Positions 56,027 through 63,682 of a stretch of DNA of 64,000 bases are shown here, piece by piece (the stretch's first letter is position 1; each line of letters starts with the position of its first letter). A program made the translations under genes and the position numbers. The notes below the pieces were generated by a model. That model saw only the letters and a program-made list of their open reading frames with translations. It made no database searches and was not told the DNA's origin. Origin of the DNA: Streptomyces fodineus (GTDB lineage: Bacteria > Actinomycetota > Actinomycetes > Streptomycetales > Streptomycetaceae); NCBI RefSeq assembly GCF_001735805.1, contig NZ_CP017248.1, positions 5,704,001-5,768,000 of the forward strand, given 5' to 3'.

Positions 56027-56554
56027 TCAGCCCGCGGTGAGGCGTACCGGTTCGATGCCGGTGATGAGGGTGGCGAGGGCGTGGTCGATGTCGGGGCCGA
56101 CGTACCAGTCGCCGGTGTGGTCGAGGGTGTAGACGCGGCCTTCGGTGTCGATGGCGAGGATGGCGGCGGTGTCGGTTTCCTCGCCGAGGGGGCAGATGTC
56201 GGTGCCGAGGGCGCGGCCGAGGTCGCCGAGGGTGCGGGCGTGGTGGAGGCCGTGCAGGGGGTCGAGGTGGAGGGTGGCGGGGGCGATCTGGCGGCCGGGG
56301 CCGTTGGGGGTGATGGTCAGTCCGCCGAATTCGGCCCAGGCCTCGACGGCGGCGGGGAAGACGGTGTGCCGGTGTCCGGCGGGTGAGGTGTGGTCGCGGA
56401 GGGTGTCGGCCCAGATTTCGGCTTGTTTTATGTCCCAGCGTCCGGGTTGCCAGCCGGCGGTGCGCAGGGCGGTGTCGACGAGTACGGGGAAGCGGGGTGG
56501 GGTGGCTCCGTGCTCGTGGCGGGTGGGCTTGGTGGTGGCGTTGTCGGGGTGCAT
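56027..56554 (-). CDS. SUKH-3-like immunity protein
   Basis: A 175-residue protein with the SUKH-3 pattern: PRFPVLVDTALRTAGWQPGRWD near residues 20-41, AVEAWAEFGGLTI, and late strands RVYTLDHTGDWYVGP. SUKH proteins commonly neutralise toxin domains in polymorphic toxin systems. It sits 52 bp downstream of a YwqJ-like deaminase gene on the same strand, so it is the likely antidote. No signal peptide or membrane segment is present. Confidence 0.8.
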   Translation of the reverse strand: MHPDNATTKPTRHEHGATPPRFPVLVDTALRTAGWQPGRWDIKQAEIWADTLRDHTSPAGHRHTVFPAAVEAWAEFGGLTITPNGPGRQIAPATLHLDPLHGLHHARTLGDLGRALGTDICPLGEETDTAAILAIDTEGRVYTLDHTGDWYVGPDIDHALATLITGIEPVRLTAG

Positions 56555-56606
56555 CTGCCCTTCGTTCGTCGTGTCGGCGGGGTCGTACTTCGGTTGACGG
56601 TGGTTT

Positions 56607-57122
56607 TCAGCCGTCGGTTGCCGTGGGGTCGACGATGCGGACGCCGAAGTGGGCGCTGAGGGCGGTGCAGGCGCGGCAGGGGGTGGCGAAGCTGCCGTGG
56701 AGGGGGTCGCCGTCCTCGCGTATGCGGCGGGCGGTGAGTTTGGCGTGTTTGAGGGCTTTGCGGGCTTCGCCGTTGGTCATGGGTTTGCGGGCGGCGCGTT
56801 TGCTGCGGGTGGCGTCGGCGGCGGTGAGGTGCCGGGAGATGAGGATGGTTTCGGCGCAGCGGCCGGTGAAGCGGTCGCGTTGGGCGCTGGTGAGGGTGTC
56901 GAGGAAGTCCTGTACGAGGTGGTGGAGGGGTGGGGGCTGGTCGCTGCGGGCGGCGGTGCCGGTGAGGGTGGCGCCGCGGACGGAGAGGGCGGCGGCGACG
57001 GTGGGCAGGATGCCGTCGCGGCGGTGGCGCAGGGTGGGGGCGGGGGGTGTGTCGGTGCTGCTCCAGCCGATGCGCGGGTCGCCGGCCCGTAGGTCGGTAC
57101 CTCCGGTTCGCAAGGTATTCAT
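56607..57122 (-). CDS. YwqJ-like putative nucleic-acid deaminase (toxin-type domain)
   Basis: A 171-residue cytidine-deaminase-fold protein. Zinc ligands are predicted as Cys-x-Glu in GRCAETILISRHL (about residues 92-104) and the Cys pair in TPCRACTAL (about 153-161). This combination is typical of YwqJ-type deaminases found at the ends of polymorphic toxins. Here the domain stands alone without a secretion or delivery module. ATG 57122 gives MNTLRTGG. It is followed on the same strand by the SUKH-3 gene. Confidence 0.78.
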   Translation of the reverse strand: MNTLRTGGTDLRAGDPRIGWSSTDTPPAPTLRHRRDGILPTVAAALSVRGATLTGTAARSDQPPPLHHLVQDFLDTLTSAQRDRFTGRCAETILISRHLTAADATRSKRAARKPMTNGEARKALKHAKLTARRIREDGDPLHGSFATPCRACTALSAHFGVRIVDPTATDG

Positions 57123-57386
57123 GATCGTTTTCCCTCCCCGGGCGTCCCCTCGAAGGACACAGGGTGCCAAATGCCGTGGCCGGTGCGGAAGCTGGGGCGG
57201 CGCGACACGCCCCATCGGGGCAGGTCGTCACGGTGGGGTGACGGCTGGTGACGGAAGCGGATGGGCGGTTTCCCCGGGGATGCGGTGGGCCGGTGACCGG
57301 GGTTCGGGTACCGCATAGGCTGTCGCCATCCGCGATCGAAACCGCCGTTTTTAAGGCCAGAGAGAATGCCGCAGGGGGCTACCGCC
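57123..57386. promoter_or_regulatory. Divergent promoter region of the toxin/immunity cluster
   Basis: 264 bp between the leftward deaminase gene and the rightward WHH-SUKH gene. GCCCC-ATC-GGGGC forms a small hairpin near 57208-57220. TAGGCT near 57315 resembles a -10 box for the rightward genes. No strong operator dyad is seen. Confidence 0.4.
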
Positions 57387-58421
57387 ATGACGACAGGTCG
57401 GCTCGGGCAGCAAGCCGCGCCGCCGAACGCGGCCTACGCCGGGCAGGTCGTGCACTTCCCGGATCCGGTCCGGGCGGCACGTCACCCGAGAGGGGTACGG
57501 GTCGATGAGCGTGGTTACCCGGATTTCTCTCCGTACGCGCGTGTGGCGGTGGAGATCGCCGAGCCGCCGGAGGGTTTCGGTGTCGACGAGTTGCGGTTGA
57601 CGGACTATGTGTCGGCGAACGCGGCGTTGGCGGCGGAGGGGCACGAGTTGTGGGACACGGTGCCGGATGTGGCGACGCCGCATGGCTGGACGTGGCATCA
57701 CGTGGCGGGTACGCGTCGGCTGGAGTTGATTCCGGTCGAGGTGAAGGCGTTGCTGCGGCACCACGGTGGGGTGGCGACGGCGCCGGTGGACCATGGCAAG
57801 CGGGGGACGCGGCCGTTGCAGGAGACGCGGCCGGCGCATTTCGGGCTGCCGAAGTCGGGTGTGGCGGTGTCGGAGGCGCAGGTGCAGGGGGTCGAGGAGG
57901 ATCTCGGCTACCGGCTTCCGGGTGCGTATCGCTCGTTTTTGAAGGCGGCGGGTGGTTGTGCGCCGGTGGGTACGGCGCTGGCCGCCGAGTTGGGGTTGTT
58001 GCTGGACCAGCCGTTCTTCACGGTGCGCGACGAGGCGGCCGTGAATGACCTGGTGTATGTCAACAAGTGTCTGCGCGACCATCTGACGAAGGATTACCTC
58101 GGGGTGACGTTCGTGCAGGGCGGGTTGCTCGCGGTGAAGGTGAAGGGCGAGCGGCCGGGTTCGGTGTGGTTCTGTGCGTACGACGACGTGCGCGATGTGG
58201 ATCCGTCGTGGTCGCCGGCGGAGCGGGTGGAGCGTCTGCTGCTGCCGTGCGGTGACGATTTCGATGCGTTCCTGTCCCGGCTGGCGGGTAATCCGCCGGA
58301 GTTGGAGACGGTGGCGAATCTGATGGTGGATGGCGGCTTCGCGCGTGTCGTCCCAGTGTCTTCCGGTTCTTCCGGTTCTTCCAGTTCTTCCGGTTCGGCG
58401 TCTTCCGGCGTGGGGGAGTGA
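57387..58421 (+). CDS. WHH-type nuclease domain fused to SUKH (SMI1/KNR4) domain
   Basis: A 344-residue two-domain protein. Residues about 25-130 match toxin nucleases of the HNH/ENDO VII superfamily: YPDFSPYARV, then GWTWHHVAGTRRLELIPVEV with WHH at 103-105 and a second HH at 125-126. Residues about 160-315 are a SUKH domain (VEEDLGYRLPGAYRSFLKAAGG). A Ser/Gly tail (327-344) is encoded by TTCTTCCGG-like repeats. Toxin-type and immunity-type domains in one chain without a signal peptide is unusual. ATG 57366 is an alternative start. Confidence 0.8.
   Translation: MTTGRLGQQAAPPNAAYAGQVVHFPDPVRAARHPRGVRVDERGYPDFSPYARVAVEIAEPPEGFGVDELRLTDYVSANAALAAEGHELWDTVPDVATPHGWTWHHVAGTRRLELIPVEVKALLRHHGGVATAPVDHGKRGTRPLQETRPAHFGLPKSGVAVSEAQVQGVEEDLGYRLPGAYRSFLKAAGGCAPVGTALAAELGLLLDQPFFTVRDEAAVNDLVYVNKCLRDHLTKDYLGVTFVQGGLLAVKVKGERPGSVWFCAYDDVRDVDPSWSPAERVERLLLPCGDDFDAFLSRLAGNPPELETVANLMVDGGFARVVPVSSGSSGSSSSSGSASSGVGE
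58357..58408 (+). repeat. Short tandem repeats in the 3' end of the WHH-SUKH gene
   Basis: Imperfect units of TCTTCCGGT repeat about five times, encoding a Ser/Gly tail. Likely slippage-prone. Confidence 0.65.
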
Positions 58422-58431
58422 GCTTCAGGCG

Positions 58432-61400
58432 ATGGTGACCTACGCGCAGGCGCAGGAGCGCGCCGAGGAGTGGATCAACGGTGACGTGCCCGCGTACCAG
58501 CATCGTGAGGTGCGGGTGCGGGAGTTCGAGCTGGGTTTCGTGGTGTGGGGCGAGGACCGGGCGGAGGGCCCGCGTTCGGACGCGGGTGCGCAGCGGCTGG
58601 TGATCGCCCGGGACAGCGGTGAGGCGACGTTGTGGCCGGGGTTGCCGGTGGGTGAGGTGATCCGCCGGTACGAGGAGGAGTACGGCCGTGCCGATGAGCC
58701 GCAGGACGCGGCACCGGCGCCGGCGGCTGCCCGGGTGGATCTCAACCAGACGTCGTTCCTGCTGACTCCTCCGGAGTGGTTGCAGGAGGCCGCGGACAAG
58801 CTGGGCATCGGGGATCGGCGGCCGGGGGGTGAGGGCGGTTCGGGTGCCGGGGCATCGGGTGCCGGTGCTTCCGGCGGTGATGCCGGTGCCGGTGTCGGTG
58901 TCGGTGGTGGGGCTTCGTCCGGTGGGGCGGGGCTGGCTCCGACGCAGGCCGGGGCGTCGTCGGGGGCTTCCGGGGCGCCTGGGGCTTCCGGCGGGGCGCA
59001 GGGTGTGCCCGGGGCGCCTGCCGGTGTGGGTGCGCCGTCCGCGGATGTGCCGGTGGGGGCCACGCCCTGGGCCGGTACGGACACGAACGCGGACTCCGGT
59101 GAGGACGACCGTTCCGTGCCGTTGCCCGCGACGGTGTTCGCGCCGCCGCTGAGCGACTTGGACGACGAGGCTGCGCGGCCGCCGGTGAGCGTGCCGGATG
59201 CGAAGACGGCGTTGATGTCGGGGGGCAGCCGGCTGCCGCCGACGGCGGTCGCACCGGCGCTCGATCCTTCGAACACGCCGGGGGCACCTGGTGCGCCTGC
59301 TGCTCCTGGTGTGCCGGGTGCTTCGCAGGGCAGTACGCCTGCGCCGTCGACCGGTGCGCCTCCGTACGGCTATCCGCAGGCGCCGGGCGCGCCTGGTGTG
59401 CCTGCTGCTCCTGGTGTGCCCGGTGCCCCGCAGGGCAGTACGCCCCCGCCGCCGCCCGGCTACCCGCAGCCGCAGGCGGCTCCCGGCACGCCTCCGGCTG
59501 GCGCACCCGCGTACCCGCCGGCGCCCGGCACTGCGCAGGCGCCGGGCGCGCCCGGTGTGGCCGGGGCGCCCGCTGTCCCCGGCGCGCCGGGGGCTCCGCA
59601 GGGCAGTACGCCCCCGCCGCCCCCGGGCGCCCCGACGTACGGCTATCCCCAGGGCCCCGGCGCTGGGCAGGGTGCGCCGGGTTACGGCTATCCGCAGGCG
59701 CCGGGCGCGCCGCAGTCTCCGGCCGACACCGGGGCCTCGCGGCGGCTCGCGGCGAACGCCGGGGACATCGCGGATGCCGCGACGAGCAAGGCCGCGCCGC
59801 CGCCGAAGAAGGCGCGCGGTGGTGTGGGCGCGCCGCCTCCGCCGCCGGGTGCCCCTGGTGCGCCGGGCGCGCGCCCGGGGAGCGGGGCGACGCCGCCCCC
59901 GCCGGGTGCGGCCGGCGGTGCGTATGTGCCGACGCAGTTGGTGTCGGCGCTTGGGCCGGAGGGGCTCGCGGGGCCGGGTGTGCCGGCGGCTCCGGGTGGC
60001 GCGGACGGGGCGCAGGCGCCGGGCGCGCCGTATGCACCGGGCGCCCCCCAGCCGCCTGCAGCGCCTCCGGGCAACGTGCACCACGCGGCCACGGTCCTGG
60101 CCGACCCCAGTCAGCTGGGCGCGCCGCAGCCGTCAGGCGCTCCGGGGGCTCCGGGCGCCCCGGGTATGCCGAATCCGCCCGGCGCTCCAGGTGCTCCGGG
60201 CGCCCCGGGCATGCCCCCGTCGCCTCCGGGTGTCCCCGCGGCTCCCGGTGTCCCCGGTGCGCCGCAGCCGCCGAGCGCCCCCTCAGGCCCCGGTGCGCCA
60301 GGCGCCCCGGGAGCCCCGGGCGGCGGGCGCGGGGCCGTGCACCACGCGGAGACCGTGCTGGCCGCGCCCCCCGTGGCCGGTCCGGGCGCGCCCCCGCCGC
60401 CACCCGCCCCCGGCGCACTCGGTGCTCCGGGCGCCCCTGGCATGCCGCCGGGCACTCCGGGCGCCCCGCAGCCGATGCCGCCGGGTGCGATGCCGCCGCC
60501 GGGTGCGCCCGTGCCGGGGCAGCCGTCGGCGTACGGGTATCCGCAGCAGGGGCAGCCGACGGTGGGTCCCGGCTACCAGGCCGTGCTGCGCTACCGCGCG
60601 CAGGACGGTTCGGAGCAGCAGCTGATCCGGCGTTCGGCGCCGGGTACGCCGCACCCGGAGTGGCAGATCTTCCACGAGCTGCGTGGCATGAACGTGCCGT
60701 CGGACCAGGTGCTGGAGCTGCACACGGAGCTGGAGTCGTGCGAGCTGCCGGGCGCCTACTGTGCGCGGATGATCCGGGAGCAGTGGCCGCAGGCGCGGAT
60801 CACGAGCATCGCGCCGTACGGCACGGATCACGCGAGCCGGCAGCAGGGCATGCGGCAACTGCTGGCGCACCAGGGCGAGTTGCACCAGGTGGCGGACGGG
60901 CCCGCGCGCCCCGCTCCGGTGCGGGCGCCGCTGCCGCCGGTGCAGGCCGCGCCGCCCGTTCCGCCGGAGGGCATCGCGCAGGAGCTGGCGGCGGCGTTCG
61001 GGCCGGGGATCTTCCGGTTCGAGCAGCAGGCGGTGTCCCGGCAGGGTGTGCCGCCGATCGTGGCGCACACGCTGGTCGTGGCCGGTCTGCCGGTGGACAT
61101 GGGCCCGTTCTTCTGGGCGCAGGCCCAGCCGGGCCGTCCGGTGCCGACGCTGGCGGAGCTGGCGGCCGAGCGCGGGGTGCAGCCGGCGCCGGACGCGGGC
61201 TCGTACCTCGTCATGGGCACCGACTTCGGCAGGGCGCTCTGTGTCCAGTACGGCACCGCGAACATCGTGGCCGTGCCGGTGGAGGCCGGGCCGGGCGGGG
61301 CTGCGGTGCCGCCGCAGTTCGTGAACTCCGGGCTGCCGGAGTTCGCGCGCTGCCTGGCGCTGCTGGGCCGGATGTGGCGCCTGCGGTTCGGGCTGAACCA

Positions 61401-61527
61401 GGAGCAGGCGGGCCGCTGGACCGTCGACTTCCAGGCGCAGCTGGCCGCGCTGGACCCGGCGGCGCTCGGTTCGCCGGAGAGCTGGTGGTCGGTGCTGCTG
61501 GAGCAGATGTGGGACGGGCTGCTGTAG
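58432..61527 (+). CDS. Multidomain deaminase-SUKH-4 protein with long disordered linker
   Basis: A 1031-residue protein starting 10 bases after the WHH-SUKH gene. Residues 1-85 form a small globular domain similar to YrhB/Imm35-type immunity proteins (EEWINGDVP, LWPGLPVGEVIRRYEEEY). Residues about 130-710 are Pro/Gly/Ala rich, including collagen-like GAPGAPG triplets. Residues about 715-815 match XOO_2897-type nucleic-acid deaminases, with His 741-x-Glu 743 and Cys 770/Cys 777 (TELESCELPGAYC). The C-terminus (about 845-1031) resembles SUKH-4 (FFWAQAQPGRPVPTL, ELPEFARCLALL-like). No signal or membrane segment. Confidence 0.8.
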   Translation: MVTYAQAQERAEEWINGDVPAYQHREVRVREFELGFVVWGEDRAEGPRSDAGAQRLVIARDSGEATLWPGLPVGEVIRRYEEEYGRADEPQDAAPAPAAARVDLNQTSFLLTPPEWLQEAADKLGIGDRRPGGEGGSGAGASGAGASGGDAGAGVGVGGGASSGGAGLAPTQAGASSGASGAPGASGGAQGVPGAPAGVGAPSADVPVGATPWAGTDTNADSGEDDRSVPLPATVFAPPLSDLDDEAARPPVSVPDAKTALMSGGSRLPPTAVAPALDPSNTPGAPGAPAAPGVPGASQGSTPAPSTGAPPYGYPQAPGAPGVPAAPGVPGAPQGSTPPPPPGYPQPQAAPGTPPAGAPAYPPAPGTAQAPGAPGVAGAPAVPGAPGAPQGSTPPPPPGAPTYGYPQGPGAGQGAPGYGYPQAPGAPQSPADTGASRRLAANAGDIADAATSKAAPPPKKARGGVGAPPPPPGAPGAPGARPGSGATPPPPGAAGGAYVPTQLVSALGPEGLAGPGVPAAPGGADGAQAPGAPYAPGAPQPPAAPPGNVHHAATVLADPSQLGAPQPSGAPGAPGAPGMPNPPGAPGAPGAPGMPPSPPGVPAAPGVPGAPQPPSAPSGPGAPGAPGAPGGGRGAVHHAETVLAAPPVAGPGAPPPPPAPGALGAPGAPGMPPGTPGAPQPMPPGAMPPPGAPVPGQPSAYGYPQQGQPTVGPGYQAVLRYRAQDGSEQQLIRRSAPGTPHPEWQIFHELRGMNVPSDQVLELHTELESCELPGAYCARMIREQWPQARITSIAPYGTDHASRQQGMRQLLAHQGELHQVADGPARPAPVRAPLPPVQAAPPVPPEGIAQELAAAFGPGIFRFEQQAVSRQGVPPIVAHTLVVAGLPVDMGPFFWAQAQPGRPVPTLAELAAERGVQPAPDAGSYLVMGTDFGRALCVQYGTANIVAVPVEAGPGGAAVPPQFVNSGLPEFARCLALLGRMWRLRFGLNQEQAGRWTVDFQAQLAALDPAALGSPESWWSVLLEQMWDGLL

Positions 61528-61552
61528 GCACACCGGCGTCGGACGAGCGGAA

Positions 61553-61582
61553 CATGCCCTTCACGCGCGCGTGAAGGGCATG
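61553..61582. terminator. Perfect 30-bp palindrome between deaminase and sigma genes
   Basis: CATGCCCTTCACGCG is followed immediately by its exact reverse complement with no spacer. It may act as the terminator of the deaminase gene and, because it abuts the sigma-factor start, possibly as an operator. Confidence 0.65.
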
Positions 61583-61590
61583 ATGGGCCG

Positions 61591-62514
61591 GTGGACTTAG
61601 AGCCGTACCGGGGCGAGCTGGTGGCGTACTGCTACCGCATGCCGGGCTCGTTCCACGAGGCCGAGGACCTGACGCAGGAGACGATGCTGCGGGCCTGAAA
61701 GGCGCGGGAGCGGTACGACCCCACGCGCGCCTCGGTGCGGACCTGGCTGTACCGCATCGCGACCAACGCCTGCCTGAACGCCCTGGAGAGCCGTTCGCGC
61801 CGCCCCCTGCCGTCCGGGCTGGGGGCGCCCTCCGGCGATCCCGGAGCGCCGCTGACGCCCGCCCTGGACGTGCCGTGGCTGGAGCCGTTCCCCGAGGCGC
61901 GGTTCGACGTGGAGGCGCGCGCGGACCTGCGGCTGGCGCTGGTGGCGGCGCTGCAGCTGCTGCCGGCGCGGCAGCGGGCCGTGCTGGTGCTGCGCGAGGT
62001 GCTGGAGTTCTCCGCCGCGGAGGTCGCCGGGCAGCTGGAGACGTCGGTGGCCGCGGTCAACAGCGCGTTGCAGCGGGCGCGCGCCGCCCTGGCGCGCGGG
62101 GGCGGGATCGGTGAGGTCGGCGAGCCGGACGATCCCGGGGTACGGGCGGTGGTGCGGCGCTACATGCGTGCCTTCGAGGCGGCCGACGTACCGGCGCTGG
62201 TGCGGCTGCTCACCGAGGACGCGGTCCTGGAGATGCCGCCGGTGCCACTGTGGTACCGGGGCCGGCGGGACTACGGCCGGTTCATGGAGCGGGTGTTCGC
62301 CATGCGCGGTACGGGCTGGCGGGTGGAGCGCGTGGCGGCCAACGGTCAGCCGGCGCTCGCGGCGTACGCACCGGAGCCCGGCGGCGGCCACGCGCTCCAC
62401 ACCGTGCAGGTCCTCACGGTCGCCGGCGGCCGGATCGCCCGGAACGTGGTCTTCGCCGACCCGCGCGTCCTGACCGCGTTCGCGCCCCCGACCCTCGCCC
62501 CGAGCGCCCCCTGA
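61591..62514 (+). pseudogene. ECF sigma factor with SnoaL-like C-terminal domain, interrupted by TGA
   Basis: From GTG 61591 the frame encodes about 307 residues: sigma region 2 (YRMPGSFHEAEDLTQETMLRA), region 4 (LLPARQRAVLVLREVLEFSAAEVAGQLETSVAAVNSAL), then a SnoaL-like domain (VRRYMRAFEAADVPALVRLLTEDA). Codon 36 (61696-61698) is TGA where Trp (TGG) is expected in RAW, inside region 2. Codon 3 is TTA, the rare Leu codon linked to bldA control. Either a nonsense mutation, a sequence error or read-through. Without region 2 the downstream part could not bind core polymerase normally. Confidence 0.8.
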
Positions 62515-62660
62515 CGACCGCGGCCCACCGCGCCGGCCCCATGCGACGCCCCTGACGGCCCTCTCCGGCGACCCCTCCCGCGATTTTTCCCGTGCCGCGA
62601 TGAGTCCGCGCGGTGCCGCCGGTAGGTACCGGTGAGCAACCGAGCGAAGGGAACGTCGTC

Positions 62661-63218
62661 GTGAGTGTCGTCGTCATCGAGTTCATCCCCCTGGACGGGA
62701 TCGTGTCCGACCCGGACGGGTCCGCGGGTACGCCCTACGGTGGCTGGGCCTTCCGGCACGGCCCGGAGGCGGTCGCCGGGGACAAGTTCCGCCTCGGCCG
62801 CCTGCTGGACGAGGGGGTGCTGCTGCTGGGCCGTACCACCTGGGAGCTGTTCGCGAGGCTGTGGCCGGGGCGGGAGGGCCCGTTCGCCGCACGGATGAAC
62901 GCCGTACCGAAACTGGTCGTCTCCCGCGGCACCCCCGGTGTGTCCGCGTGGTCCAACTCCGCTGTGCTGAAAGGCGATCCGGCAGACGCCGTACGGGCCG
63001 AGGGGCGGGACGTGGTCGTCACCGGCAGCCCCGCCGTCGTGGAGGCGTTGCGGGGCGAGGGCCTGGTCGACGAGTACCGGCTGCTGACCTTCCCGGTGGT
63101 GCTGGGGCAGGGTCGGCGGCTGTTCCCGGCCGGGAGTGAGCCGGCCGAGCCGGAGTGCCTGTCGGCCGAACGGGTGGGCGCCGCCGTCCTCACGCGGCAT
63201 GGGCGGGCGGCACGATGA
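62661..63218 (+). CDS. RibD/dihydrofolate-reductase-like protein
   Basis: A 185-residue protein of the RibD C-terminal/DHFR fold, likely an NADPH-dependent reductase. The N-terminal strand VVIEFIPLDGIVSDP, LLLGRTTWELFARLW and the cofactor region VVTGSPAVVEALRGEGLVDEYRLLTFPVVLGQGRRLF are characteristic. The substrate is unknown. The GTG start has AAGGGA eight bases before. It is coupled to the EthD-like gene by an ATGA overlap. Confidence 0.85.
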   Translation: MSVVVIEFIPLDGIVSDPDGSAGTPYGGWAFRHGPEAVAGDKFRLGRLLDEGVLLLGRTTWELFARLWPGREGPFAARMNAVPKLVVSRGTPGVSAWSNSAVLKGDPADAVRAEGRDVVVTGSPAVVEALRGEGLVDEYRLLTFPVVLGQGRRLFPAGSEPAEPECLSAERVGAAVLTRHGRAAR

Positions 63219-63532
63219 GTGCCCGTTTCCTCGCCCTGTACGAGGCCCCGGCCGACGCCGAGGCATTCGACCGGCACTACCGCGAGGTGCACATCCCGCT
63301 CGGCCCCCGGCTGCCCGGACTGCGCCGCTACACGGTCGGCCGGGAGACGGCGCCGGTGCGCGCAGGTGCGCCGTACTACCTGGTCGCGACGCTGGAGTGG
63401 GATTCGGCGGCGGAGCTGCGCGCGGCGTTCGGCTCGCCCGAGGGGCGTGCGACGGCCGCGGACGCGGCGCTGCCGGCGGAGCTTGCGCCCGTTCGGGGCG
63501 TGGTCGTCACCTGTGCGGAAGAGGTGCTGTAG
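63215..63532 (+). CDS. EthD family protein
   Basis: A 105-residue ferredoxin-like dimeric alpha-beta barrel protein of the EthD type. The family pattern FLALYEAPADAEAFDRHYREVHIPL contains the conserved Tyr and His. The late part YYLVATLEWDSAAELRAAFGSPEG completes the fold. Such proteins assist oxidations or degrade small molecules; the specific role is unknown. It is coupled to the RibD-like gene. Confidence 0.85.
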   Translation: MSARFLALYEAPADAEAFDRHYREVHIPLGPRLPGLRRYTVGRETAPVRAGAPYYLVATLEWDSAAELRAAFGSPEGRATAADAALPAELAPVRGVVVTCAEEVL

Positions 63533-63682
63533 GCGGCGCTGTCCGCGGCCCCGGTGGCGAAGTGCGGGGTTCCGAGCGTGACGTGACTGCGGAGTGTCGC
63601 GTTATGAACACTTACGCCCGATCCATCAAGATGTGCGCGAAATCATCCTGTCGTGTATGTCCGGTGGAGAGGGGTTCCCAGG

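Noticed and set aside
58850..60560. Several short genes within the linker region
   Set aside because: The single plus-strand frame joins recognisable N-terminal and C-terminal domains without interruption. Alternative frames give only Arg/Pro-rich strings.
61696..61698. TGA as selenocysteine codon in the sigma factor
   Set aside because: The codon falls where a Trp is conserved in sigma region 2, no Cys equivalent is expected there, and no SECIS-like hairpin follows.
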